From positions 1 through 9,522 of the forward strand of contig CAIUCF010000187.1 in NCBI GenBank assembly GCA_903897565.1: a DNA stretch of 9,522 nt. The letters are read 5' to 3'. Below the pieces are notes generated by a model. That model saw only the letters and a program-made list of their open reading frames with translations, was not told the origin of the DNA and searched no databases. This DNA is from an uncultured Rhodospirillales bacterium. Lineage in GTDB: Bacteria > Pseudomonadota > Alphaproteobacteria > ATCC43930 > CGMCC-115725. Each line of letters opens with the position of its first letter. Within the stretch, counting starts at the first letter, position 1. Positions 1-5,588 of the stretch are shown here, piece by piece. A program made the translations under genes and the position numbers.

Positions 1-27
1 AGGGGAGACGGGAGAAGGGGTAAGGCT
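1..27. repeat. Possible partial copy of the GC-rich palindromic repeat
   Basis: The first bases, with the run ggagaaggggtaagg, resemble one half (71-90, ggagaaggagttaggatgag) of the repeat unit at 50-95. This looks like the tail of another copy cut by the window edge. The match is short and purine-rich, so chance similarity is possible. Confidence 0.35.
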
Positions 28-49
28 GGCGCAATTCGCGGCCTACAAG

Positions 50-156
50 TCCTTCTCCGCCCTTTAGGGGGGAGAAGGAGTTAGGATGAGGTGGGTCTCG
101 ACGGCGGAAGCGCCCACCTCACCCCGGCCCTCTCCCCCCTGAAGGGCGGAGAGGGA
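50..156. repeat. Inverted pair of GC-rich palindromic repeats
   Basis: Two copies of a unit of about 45 bp face each other across a 17-nt loop (96-112). The left arm (50-95) and the reverse complement of the right arm (113-156) share tctccgccctt, then aggggggaga, and end in tgaggtggg, with a few substitutions and a 2-nt length difference. Each unit is itself partly palindromic (tctccgccc against the ggggggaga half). The pair could fold into a long hairpin. It begins 20 nt past the stop of the minus-strand lipoprotein gene (stop 176-178), so it may act as a transcript end or stabiliser. No U-tract marks it as a normal terminator. It resembles the dispersed intergenic repeats common in proteobacterial genomes. 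I see no transposase. Confidence 0.75.
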
Positions 157-175
157 GTGGATTGAGCGCAAGACC

Positions 176-379
176 TCAGTCCTGATAGCTCCAGCCGCGG
201 TCTTTCATGCAGGCGTTGAAGGCGGCGGCGGCGGAACCGGACTGGCTGCAGGCGCTCTGGTCGGCCTTGAAATCGTCATTGGACGCGCCCGGCTTCTGCC
301 AACGGTAATAGCCGCAGCCGGCAAGCCCGATCGAGAGGCAACAAAGAACGAGAATTATCCTGGACCGCATGATGTTCAA
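176..379 (-). CDS. Small lipoprotein of unknown function
   Basis: This 67-residue protein (64 if read from the ATG at 370) has a short positive N-terminus (R5, R7), a hydrophobic segment (about 8-20) and a lipobox LAGC ending at Cys22, so it should be lipidated after signal peptidase II cleavage. The mature part is only about 45 residues. It carries YYRWQKPG after the lipid anchor, two further cysteines (44 and 57) and ends in CMKDRGWSYQD. The CM..RGW ending recurs in small envelope lipoproteins. Start choice is open: AGGA at 387-390 on the minus strand is 4 nt before a TTG (379) but 13 nt before the ATG (370). It lies 82 nt downstream of the 183-residue gene and may be co-transcribed with it or use its own promoter in that gap. 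The function is not recognised. Confidence 0.8.
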   Translation of the reverse strand: MNIMRSRIILVLCCLSIGLAGCGYYRWQKPGASNDDFKADQSACSQSGSAAAAFNACMKDRGWSYQD

Positions 380-408
380 CCGTTCCTGATTCGCAACCGA
401 CTGCCCGA

Positions 409-437
409 ATCATGAGCAGACGGAAGCAAAAGCGCAA
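409..437 (-). promoter_or_regulatory. Possible promoter for the small lipoprotein gene
   Basis: Reading the minus strand, TTGCGC (437-432) is followed after 17 nt by CATGAT (414-409). These match the sigma-70 hexamers at 3 and 4 of 6 positions. Placement about 30 nt before the start is sensible, but the match is weak. Confidence 0.25.
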
Positions 438-461
438 GGCCGACCGGCATCATCCCCAGCC

Positions 462-1013
462 CTAGACCATCAGGGTCAGACGCTCGGCGCGCTCGCGCAC
501 GATCAATTTCAGGGGTTTCAGGGCATCGGCTACTATCCGCTCGATCATCGGATCGGAGAGGCTGTCACGATCCCACTCGACGAGCGCGTCGTGAAACGCG
601 ATCGCCGCGTCGGTCATGCCGACGACGATGCCCTGCAGGATTTCGAGCAATCCGCCCTCGGTGCGATGCCGGATCCAGATTTTGTCGTTGGTTGGTGTCG
701 CAGCGTTCTTGATTGCCGTGGCGACCGCTTCGATCAGGCTGCCGGCGCGCTCAAGCCGCCGGGCCTGTTCCGTTAGGGCACGGTCGAGAAAGGGGTGCTC
801 GCGGGTCGGGGGCGGCAGGTATTCACGACGCCAGGAATCCTCGAGGCCTTTCAACACGCCACGGGCGTCGGCGAGGATGCCCGCAACCTTGTTGCGAATG
901 AGCAGGTCATCGGCCCGGAGTTTGTTCTCCTCGCGATAAAAATTATAGCCCCAGCCGTAGAACAGCAGGATCGCGGTCTGCTTGATCGGCCCGGTCGCGG
1001 AGATCTTGTCCAT
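462..1013 (-). CDS. Conserved-looking hypothetical protein, partner of the SPFH gene
   Basis: I do not recognise this 183-residue protein. The N-terminal 25 residues contain a short hydrophobic, aromatic stretch (TAILLFYGWGYNFY, 13-26), which is too short and polar-flanked to call a membrane helix with confidence. After it the chain is charged and looks mainly helical. It holds a Trp-Arg-Arg-Glu-Tyr motif followed by a proline run (61-69), and an amphipathic region (118-146) with LLEILQGIVVG. No signal peptide, cysteine cluster or catalytic motif is visible. The start ATG at 1013 lies only 3 nt after the SPFH stop (1017-1019), and no clear ribosome binding site precedes it, so translation is probably coupled. 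That tight spacing suggests the product works with the SPFH protein, perhaps as a partner or scaffold subunit. This is inference from context only. Confidence 0.8.
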   Translation of the reverse strand: MDKISATGPIKQTAILLFYGWGYNFYREENKLRADDLLIRNKVAGILADARGVLKGLEDSWRREYLPPPTREHPFLDRALTEQARRLERAGSLIEAVATAIKNAATPTNDKIWIRHRTEGGLLEILQGIVVGMTDAAIAFHDALVEWDRDSLSDPMIERIVADALKPLKLIVRERAERLTLMV

Positions 1014-1016
1014 CGG

Positions 1017-1850
1017 TCAGGCCGGCGGATCGATGATGTCGCCGACGGGGAAGGTCGATTGGATGTTGCCGCCGATGTGAAATGCCTGCCCGATCGCCAT
1101 GTTGGGTGCCGACACCAAGCCCTTCTCGGCCATCTTGAGCGCCGCATACATGCGCACGGCGTCGAGCGGCGACAACCCGAGCGCCTTGAGGCTGATGATC
1201 TGCCGCATCCGTTCGTCCTTCGGATGGATCAGCACCTTGAGATCATTGAGATGGATGCCGTAAATCTTGAGGAAACTCGACAGGTGTTCCTTCACGAGTT
1301 CCGTGATCTCGTGGATGTGCTCGTTGACCTGCTCGAGCGGTGTCACCTGCAGGATCTGGTTGACCGATTGCTCGACCACTGGCCCGGCATATTGGATCAG
1401 CTCTTTGACCGGGATGGTGCGGCCGCTGAACGGCATGTGGGTTACCAGGGCAAGCGCATCCTCTTTCGAGTCGACGTGGATGTAGAAATCGACCTGGTAG
1501 ACGAGCTCGGCCATCTCTCGCGAGGTCGCGATGCCTTCCGTCTTCGCCAGCAATTTCGAGCGCGAAACATAGATGGGCTCATAGACCCAGGGCGAGGCGC
1601 CGCCGAAAAAGCCCTGAACGACGCTGCCGAGGATGGGCTTGTCCGGGGTTTGGATCGGGTACTGGCCGGTCTCATAGACCGCCAGCACGGCGCCGCGCGA
1701 TTTCAACACGCAGAATTCGTTGGTCTCGACGGTCAGCAGCGACCCCGACACGATGCTCTCGTCGTAATATTTGAAGGCGATAACGTCTGGCGTGAGCACG
1801 CTCAGGCCGTTGCCGTCGAGGGTCGTTATGACTTGGCGTGTGATGGCCAT
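1017..1850 (-). CDS. SPFH (band-7) domain protein
   Basis: The 277-residue protein begins with residues that look like the entry to an SPFH fold: DVIAFKYYDESIVSGSLLTV (22-41), then NEFCVLKSRGAVLAVYETGQYPI (44-66), close to the pattern of YdjI-like cytosolic SPFH proteins that open with a nucleotide-free beta domain rather than a membrane anchor. The SPFH body runs to about residue 210 (YQVDFYIHV at 118-126, the helix around 150-195, then YGIHLNDLKVLIHP at 197-210). A C-terminal helix (about 212-243) and a Gly-rich tail (244-277) follow. There is no N-terminal hydrophobic helix, unlike stomatin, HflK or flotillin. SPFH proteins oligomerise into scaffolds that organise membrane patches or client proteins. 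The client here is unknown. The ATG at 1850 has GGAG 6 nt upstream, a good start. It heads a minus-strand set with the 183-residue gene and diverges from an XRE regulator. Confidence 0.85.
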   Translation of the reverse strand: MAITRQVITTLDGNGLSVLTPDVIAFKYYDESIVSGSLLTVETNEFCVLKSRGAVLAVYETGQYPIQTPDKPILGSVVQGFFGGASPWVYEPIYVSRSKLLAKTEGIATSREMAELVYQVDFYIHVDSKEDALALVTHMPFSGRTIPVKELIQYAGPVVEQSVNQILQVTPLEQVNEHIHEITELVKEHLSSFLKIYGIHLNDLKVLIHPKDERMRQIISLKALGLSPLDAVRMYAALKMAEKGLVSAPNMAIGQAFHIGGNIQSTFPVGDIIDPPA

Positions 1851-1892
1851 CGGGCGCTCCGTGTCTCGCTGGACGTTTCGTCAATGACCACC

Positions 1893-1921
1893 ACCATTCC
1901 GCGAAGCGGCGTTAATGTCAA
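1893..1921 (-). promoter_or_regulatory. Possible promoter of the SPFH gene set
   Basis: On the minus strand a perfect TTGACA (1921-1916) is followed after 17 nt by AATGGT (1898-1893), which matches the -10 consensus at only 3 of 6 positions. The -35 is convincing and its distance from the ATG at 1850 is suitable. The -10 is poor, as would suit a regulated promoter. Its -35 overlaps the palindrome at 1918-1935. Confidence 0.35.
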
Positions 1922-1935
1922 TCAATTTTGATTGA
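1918..1935. promoter_or_regulatory. Perfect inverted repeat, likely operator in a divergent promoter region
   Basis: The sequence TCAATCAA-TT-TTGATTGA is an inverted repeat with perfect 8-bp arms and a 2-nt centre. It is AT-rich, unlike its surroundings. It overlaps the -35-like TTGACA of the minus-strand SPFH set (1916-1921) and the -35-like TTGAAA of the plus-strand XRE gene (1932-1937). A dimeric repressor bound here would cover both. The adjacent XRE protein is the obvious candidate binder. The symmetry and position are seen; the binding is inferred. Confidence 0.55.
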
Positions 1936-1960
1936 AAAATACCCGAAATTGTCCGATTAT
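1932..1960 (+). promoter_or_regulatory. Possible promoter of the XRE regulator gene
   Basis: TTGAAA (1932-1937, 5 of 6 matches) and GATTAT (1955-1960, 4 of 6) are separated by 17 nt. Transcription would start near 1967, about 33 nt before the preferred ATG at 2000. This placement argues against the far-upstream TTG at 1928 as the start. Confidence 0.45.
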
Positions 1961-1999
1961 TCTTCGGATTGGTATCGGGCCGTGCTAGCGTCACGGATC

Positions 2000-2323
2000 A
2001 TGCTGACTGGTGATCAAATTGCTGCCGGACGCCGACTTGCCGGAATCCGCTCGCAGGCGGAACTCGCTGTCCTGGCTGGCGTCAGCCGACCGACGGTCGA
2101 GCGTGCGGAGGCCGCTCGGGCGCTGATCCCGAGCATGAACTGCGACGCCATGGCGCGCATCATCCGAGCACTTGAGGCTGCCGGGATTGTCTTCTCTTTG
2201 TTCCCGGGAGGCTCGCTTGCGGGCGGGATCGGCCTCCGTTTCGTGGATCCCTTAAGCGCTGGACCATCGGCTGATGCGGCAAATCCTTCGGTCGCGACCG
2301 GTCCGATCGCACCACCGCGCTGA
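2000..2323 (+). CDS. XRE-type helix-turn-helix transcriptional regulator
   Basis: Starting from the ATG at 2000, the product has 107 residues and opens with MLTGDQIAAGRRLAGIRSQA, the usual entry of short XRE-family (lambda Cro/C1-type) proteins. The helix-turn-helix spans about residues 17-38, with ELAVLAGVSRPTVERAEAAR giving the two helices and the turn (AGVS). IIRALEAAGIVFSLFPGG (54-71) is the typical end of this short family. The tail from about 75 onward is low complexity, rich in Ala, Pro and Ser, and is probably disordered. A longer reading from a TTG at 1928 adds 24 residues but would place the start within the probable -35 region. The ribosome binding site at 2000 is weak. The gene diverges from the SPFH set, and I infer that it represses that set and itself through the 1918-1935 palindrome. 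Confidence 0.85.
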   Translation: MLTGDQIAAGRRLAGIRSQAELAVLAGVSRPTVERAEAARALIPSMNCDAMARIIRALEAAGIVFSLFPGGSLAGGIGLRFVDPLSAGPSADAANPSVATGPIAPPR

Positions 2324-2354
2324 CACGTCCGGCCCTCGAAACGCGACAAGCGGA

Positions 2355-2383
2355 TTGACAGGCGGGACAAAGCAGCGATACGC
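2355..2383 (+). promoter_or_regulatory. Possible accA promoter
   Basis: A perfect TTGACA (2355-2360) sits about 60 nt before the accA start. At 16-17 nt spacing the -10 would be GATACG or ATACGC (2377-2383), a partial match only. TATAGA at 2396-2401 looks better as a -10 but is 35 nt away from the hexamer and has no -35 of its own. Confidence 0.4.
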
Positions 2384-2419
2384 CTCGCCACCCACTATAG
2401 ATGTTGAACCAGCGCGCCC

Positions 2420-3373
2420 ATGCAGCATTTCCTGGAATTCGAGCGGCCGATCGCCGAGCTCGAGAGCAAGATCGAAGAATTGCGCCACCTGCCGACCACG
2501 GCCGGGCTCAATATCGCCGATGAAATCGCCGTGCTGCAGGGCAAGGCGGAGAAGCTGCTGCGCCAGACCTATACCAAGCTGACGCCATGGCAGAAGGTCC
2601 AGGTCGCGCGCCATCCCGAGCGCCCGCACTGCGTCGACTATATCGCCGCGCTGTTCACCGAGTTCACGCCGCTGGCCGGCGACCGCTGCTTCGCCGAGGA
2701 CGAGGCCATCGTCGGCGGTCTCGCCCGTTTCCGCGACCAGCCCGTCGTCGTCATGGGCACTGAGAAGGGCAGCGATACCAATGAGCGGGTGCGCCACAAT
2801 TTCGGCATGGCCAAGCCCGAGGGCTATCGCAAGGCGCGCCGGCTGTTCGAACTGGCCGAGCGTTTCCGCCTGCCGGTGCTGACCCTGGTCGACACCGCCG
2901 GCGCCTATCCCGGGATCGAAGCCGAGGCCCGCGGTCAGGCCGAGGCGATCGCGCGCTCGATCGAAGCCTCGCTGCGCCTGACGGTGCCGGTCGTCGCGAC
3001 CGTGATCGGCGAAGGCGGCTCGGGCGGCGCCGTCGCGCTCGCCAGCGGCAATGCCGTGCTGATGCTCGAGCACGCGATGTATTCGGTGATCTCGCCCGAG
3101 GGCTGCGCCTCGATCCTGTGGCGCAGCGCCGACCAGGCGCCGGCCGCCGCCGAGGCGATGCGGGTGACCGCGCAGGACCTCTTGAAGCTCGGCGTCATCG
3201 ACCGGATCGTGCCCGAGCCGCTGGGCGGCGCCCATCGCGATCGCGCAGCCATGATCGCCAGCCTCGGCAGCGCGCTGGAAGAGACCTTGAAGCCGTTGCT
3301 CGGCCTCAGCCCGGCCGGGCTGAAGCAGCAGCGACGCGAGCGATTTCTGGCAATCGGCGCCAAGGGGCTCTGA
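2420..3373 (+). CDS. accA: Acetyl-CoA carboxylase carboxyltransferase subunit alpha
   Basis: AccA pairs with AccD to form the carboxyltransferase that moves the carboxyl group from biotin on AccB to acetyl-CoA, giving malonyl-CoA, the first committed step of fatty acid synthesis in the cytoplasm. The 317-residue length is normal for the family. The N-terminal helix starts MQHFLEFERPIAELESKIEEL as in other alphaproteobacterial AccA, which fixes the ATG at 2420 although no clear ribosome binding site precedes it. Family landmarks are present: GTEKGSDTNERVRHNFGMAK-like segment (113-132), DTAGAYPG (158-165), GEGGSGGA (197-204, the oxyanion-hole glycines of the crotonase fold) and SPEGCASILWR (225-235). 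Nothing looks broken. accD is not in the window, which is common because the two are often unlinked. The gene stands alone, 96 nt after the XRE gene and 289 nt before trcR. Confidence 0.97.
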   Translation: MQHFLEFERPIAELESKIEELRHLPTTAGLNIADEIAVLQGKAEKLLRQTYTKLTPWQKVQVARHPERPHCVDYIAALFTEFTPLAGDRCFAEDEAIVGGLARFRDQPVVVMGTEKGSDTNERVRHNFGMAKPEGYRKARRLFELAERFRLPVLTLVDTAGAYPGIEAEARGQAEAIARSIEASLRLTVPVVATVIGEGGSGGAVALASGNAVLMLEHAMYSVISPEGCASILWRSADQAPAAAEAMRVTAQDLLKLGVIDRIVPEPLGGAHRDRAAMIASLGSALEETLKPLLGLSPAGLKQQRRERFLAIGAKGL

Positions 3374-3466
3374 GTCTCCGCGATGCCGACGCCTTGAACG
3401 GCTCGATCGGCGTGCCGATATCCGGGAGAGTTTAGAGCCGAAAGGTCGGCCGGTGTGCAGGGATTC

Positions 3467-3495
3467 TTCCCTATCGCGTTCGAGTTGATTATAGT
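3467..3495 (+). promoter_or_regulatory. Possible promoter in the accA-trcR gap
   Basis: TATAGT (3490-3495) matches the -10 consensus at 5 of 6 positions. The hexamer 17 nt upstream, TTCCCT (3467-3472), is poor. If real it would give a leader of about 160 nt for trcR that includes the palindrome at 3579-3594. Confidence 0.25.
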
Positions 3496-3578
3496 CCGGT
3501 CGTTCCGAACATCGTCGGTCAAGTTGGGCGATGCCGGCCGGTGGCCCCCGTCAGGGCTCCGGACGGGCCCGATGCCTT

Positions 3579-3594
3579 GATCACCCGGGTGATC
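3579..3594. promoter_or_regulatory. Perfect 16-bp palindrome upstream of trcR
   Basis: GATCACCCGGGTGATC is an uninterrupted perfect palindrome that stops abruptly at both ends (flanking T and G do not pair). It lies 68 nt before the trcR ATG. Such symmetry suits a dimeric regulator site. It also has a GATC at each end, but I see no reason to read these as methylation-controlled. The gene that binds it is unknown, and TrcR itself is one candidate. Confidence 0.5.
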
Positions 3595-3648
3595 GCCAGG
3601 GTCGCGCGACGGTCAGCGCGTGACACGGGGTCGGCACAGAATTTATTC

Positions 3649-3653
3649 AGGAG
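3649..3653 (+). promoter_or_regulatory. Ribosome binding site of trcR
   Basis: AGGAG lies 9 nt before the ATG at 3663. It is a clear Shine-Dalgarno match in a window where most genes have weak ones, and it fixes the start. Confidence 0.75.
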
Positions 3654-3662
3654 TTAGAGAGT

Positions 3663-4250
3663 ATGGCCCTTCCACTGATGCCCAAGGCGACCGCCGTCTG
3701 GCTCGTCGAGCATACCACGCTCACCTTCGAGCAGATCGCCGCGTTCTGCGGTCTCCATTCGTTGGAGATCCAGGCGATCGCCGATGGCGAGGTCGCGACC
3801 TTGATGCAGGGGCTCGATCCGGTCGCCAATGGCCAGGTGACCGCCGCCGAGATCGCCCGCTGCGAACAGGACGCCAAGGCGCGGCTCAAGCTCGCCTCGA
3901 CCGCGCATCCCGCGGTGTCGAGCCGTTCCAAGGGCCCGCGCTATACCCCGATTTCCAAGCGCCAGGACAAACCCGACGCCATCGCCTGGTTGGTCAAGAA
4001 CCACCCCGAGCTGTCGGACGCCCAGGTCTCGCGCCTAGTCGGCACCACCAAGCCGACGATCGCGGCGATCCGCGACCGCAGCCACTGGAACTCGACCAAC
4101 ATCAAGCCGCGCCATCCGGTGTCGCTGGGCTTGTGCAACCAGACCGATCTCGAGACGGCCGTCTTGCATGCCCGCCGCACCAGCCATGGCGGCCTCGCGG
4201 CCTATGCGGTCGACGAAGAAGCGGCGGCCGAGACCTCCGAGGAAGTCTGA
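3663..4250 (+). CDS. trcR: TrcR-type transcriptional regulator (DUF1013 family)
   Basis: The 195-residue product opens MALPLMPKATAVWLVEHTTL, then FEQIAAFCGLHSLEIQAIADGE (22-43), a stretch I recognise from the DUF1013 family, annotated as the cell cycle transcriptional regulator TrcR in Alphaproteobacteria. Two helix-turn-helix-like units are visible: residues 20-43 and a second one near 106-142, with AIAWLVKNHPELSDAQVSRL leading to GTTKPTIAAIRDRSHWNS. A basic linker (about 86-104, with SKGPRYTPISKRQ) joins them. The C-terminus (183-195) is acidic. The length is within the range I associate with the family, and no key part is missing. The family is largely alphaproteobacterial, which supports the assignment of the window. 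A good AGGAG site 9 nt upstream fixes the start. The next gene starts 25 nt past its stop, so they may be co-transcribed. Target genes cannot be read from the sequence. Confidence 0.9.
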   Translation: MALPLMPKATAVWLVEHTTLTFEQIAAFCGLHSLEIQAIADGEVATLMQGLDPVANGQVTAAEIARCEQDAKARLKLASTAHPAVSSRSKGPRYTPISKRQDKPDAIAWLVKNHPELSDAQVSRLVGTTKPTIAAIRDRSHWNSTNIKPRHPVSLGLCNQTDLETAVLHARRTSHGGLAAYAVDEEAAAETSEEV

Positions 4251-4275
4251 GGCCCGGGGGCGGGGCGGCTGAGCC

Positions 4276-5265
4276 GTGTCGTTCCGGCCGCGGGCAGGGG
4301 ACCGTGAAGGGCCGCGCCACGAGGTCGGCCCGAGCGAGTTCCTCGCGGCCTCGATTGCCGAGGGCGTCACCCGCGGCGGCATCGCCGAGGTTCGCCATTC
4401 TCCGACCCGGCGCTACCGTCACCTCTACGATGTCGGACTGACCGACGGCCGGCGGGTCATTGTCCGCATCGGCCTGCCCGAGGAACGGGCCGCGATCACC
4501 CAGACCGCGTTCTGGACCGACCAGCTGCGGCCGCTCGGCGTCCCGGTTCCGGAGATCCTGGCCCGCGACCTGACCTCGCTGTTTCCCTCGCTCGTGACCG
4601 AGCGGCTGCCGGGCAGCCGGCTCGGCCGCGCGCTGCCGCGGCTGACGCGTCCGGTGCGGGGTGCGCTCGCCGGGACGCTCGCGGACCAGCAAACGCGAGT
4701 CGCGCGCTACCCGGGCGGCGGCCGCTTCGGTTGGTCGAGCGATCCGGATTCTCTGCCCCATGCCAGCTGGAGCGCCTGCCTGACCGAGGTCGTCGCGACC
4801 AACGCGCCATGGATCCGCGACGCCGGGCTCGGCGATGTCGCGGCCATGATCGATCTTCGTCGGCGGTTCGACCGGACGGCGGCGGCGCTCGACGCCGTGG
4901 TCGCCATGCCGTTCCTGCCCGACCCGGCGACGGCGAGCGTGGTGGTGCGCGATGATGGCCAGCTGTCCGGCTTCGTCGATATCGACGAGCTGTGCTGGGG
5001 TGATCCTCGGTTCGCCGTCGCGGCGACCTATGTCGCGCTGGTCAACAGCGGCCAGCCGAGCGATTTCGCCGACGCCTGGCTGGCGTTGAGCGGCCAGGCC
5101 CGTGATGGGCTGTTCTGGCTCTATGCCGCCATCGCCGCGATCCGACTGATGGGAGAGTACGGCCGCATCGATCTCGGCACCGCGATCGGCTTTACGGCCA
5201 ACGACAAACGCCGGTTGAAACGGGTGGTCGCCGGGCTCGTCGCCGAACTCGATCGGTTTTCGTAA
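4276..5265 (+). CDS. APH-fold (aminoglycoside phosphotransferase family) protein with altered catalytic loop
   Basis: The 329-residue protein shows the layout of the APH/choline-kinase fold. The N-lobe has RRYRHLYDVGLTDGRRVIVRIG (45-66), with R64 where APH-like enzymes often keep Arg or Lys. GVPVPEILARD (88-98) and PSLVTERLPGSRL (104-116) form the usual hinge region. The C-lobe has GFVDIDELCWGDPRF (232-246), matching the Mg-binding IDxxxxGxP motif, with D235 the likely metal ligand. The catalytic loop, normally HGDxxxxN, reads LPDPATASV (214-222): the Asp (D216) is kept, but His, Gly and Asn are replaced. It may have changed chemistry, a different substrate, or a pseudokinase role. A small-molecule kinase is likelier than antibiotic resistance given the setting. 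The start is GTG at 4276 with no good ribosome binding site, 25 nt after trcR, suggesting co-transcription. The first 20 residues are poorly supported. Confidence 0.75.
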   Translation: MSFRPRAGDREGPRHEVGPSEFLAASIAEGVTRGGIAEVRHSPTRRYRHLYDVGLTDGRRVIVRIGLPEERAAITQTAFWTDQLRPLGVPVPEILARDLTSLFPSLVTERLPGSRLGRALPRLTRPVRGALAGTLADQQTRVARYPGGGRFGWSSDPDSLPHASWSACLTEVVATNAPWIRDAGLGDVAAMIDLRRRFDRTAAALDAVVAMPFLPDPATASVVVRDDGQLSGFVDIDELCWGDPRFAVAATYVALVNSGQPSDFADAWLALSGQARDGLFWLYAAIAAIRLMGEYGRIDLGTAIGFTANDKRRLKRVVAGLVAELDRFS

Positions 5266-5331
5266 AAAAATTAACCTTCGCCGGGATGAAATCGCCGCGC
5301 CGATCGTTATCTCTTCATCAGCAGCATTGAT

Positions 5332-5336
5332 GGAGG
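5332..5336 (+). promoter_or_regulatory. Ribosome binding site deciding the start of the 50-residue gene
   Basis: GGAGG lies 5 nt before the ATG at 5342. An in-frame ATG at 5330 overlaps this site and so is not the likely start. Confidence 0.75.
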
Positions 5337-5341
5337 CCGAG

Positions 5342-5494
5342 ATGGCGTGCACGGAACATGGATACCGCAACGAACCTCCCCTCGCCGAGATTCTCGACGA
5401 GCCGATTGTCGCGGCCTTGATGGAAAGCGATCAGGTCGATCGCGCTTGGTTGGAGCAGTTACTGAGCGAGGTCGGACAAGACCGGCAGAGCTGA
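5342..5494 (+). CDS. Small acidic protein of 50 residues, unknown function
   Basis: The short frame encodes MACTEHGYRNEPPLAEILDE and continues PIVAALMESDQVDRAWLEQL, ending LSEVGQDRQS. No paralogue of known function comes to mind, but the pattern of LAEILDEPIVAALMESD followed by a second helix with an LEQLL core resembles short alphaproteobacterial hypothetical proteins, and looks like two short amphipathic helices with acidic surface. It has a strong GGAGG site 5 nt upstream and a Rho-independent terminator 26 nt past its stop, so it is very probably expressed. The upstream gap (5266-5341) has an A-rich run and a TTAACC at 5271-5276 that could be a half site for a CtrA-like regulator, but no convincing promoter pair. 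It may be co-transcribed with the APH-fold gene 76 nt before it. Confidence 0.75.
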   Translation: MACTEHGYRNEPPLAEILDEPIVAALMESDQVDRAWLEQLLSEVGQDRQS

Positions 5495-5520
5495 CCGACA
5501 TGGACTGTTCCCGAAGCTAA

Positions 5521-5552
5521 CCCCGCCCTCGGCCCGAGCGGCGGGGTTTTTT
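5521..5552 (+). terminator. Rho-independent terminator after the 50-residue gene
   Basis: The stem CCCCGCC (5521-5527) pairs with GGCGGGG (5540-5546). The inner CTCG (5528-5531) and CGAG (5535-5538) extend the pairing around a 3-nt loop, with one unpaired C at 5539. Six T follow (5547-5552). This is a textbook intrinsic terminator that ends the plus-strand set. The opposite gene set ends at 5733, so it acts only in this direction. Confidence 0.93.
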
Positions 5553-5588
5553 CGTTTCCGGGGTCGGTGCTCGACATGAACCGCCCTC

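Noticed and set aside
795..1931. A 378-residue open frame on the plus strand across the SPFH and 183-residue genes
   Set aside because: It is antisense to two genes with a better case (an SPFH family match, a good ribosome binding site, tight operon spacing). Its composition is rich in Arg, Asp, Val and His with no recognisable domain, as for GC-bias shadows.
2252..3235. A 327-residue open frame on the minus strand inside accA
   Set aside because: It lies opposite a full-length accA with all family motifs, and its product is a Gly, Arg and Ala-rich low-information sequence.
3543..3569. Hairpin ggccc...gggcc as an accA terminator
   Set aside because: The arms pair only with a bulge, no T-tract follows, and it lies 170 nt beyond the stop. 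I would not call it a terminator.
3620..3647. GTGACA and TTTATT as a trcR promoter
   Set aside because: The hexamers match moderately at 16 nt spacing, but transcription would then start at or after the ribosome binding site at 3649-3653, which would remove it from the transcript.
4276..5265. Aminoglycoside resistance gene
   Set aside because: The APH fold is shared by many small-molecule kinases, the catalytic loop is altered, and nothing around it suggests a mobile resistance context.
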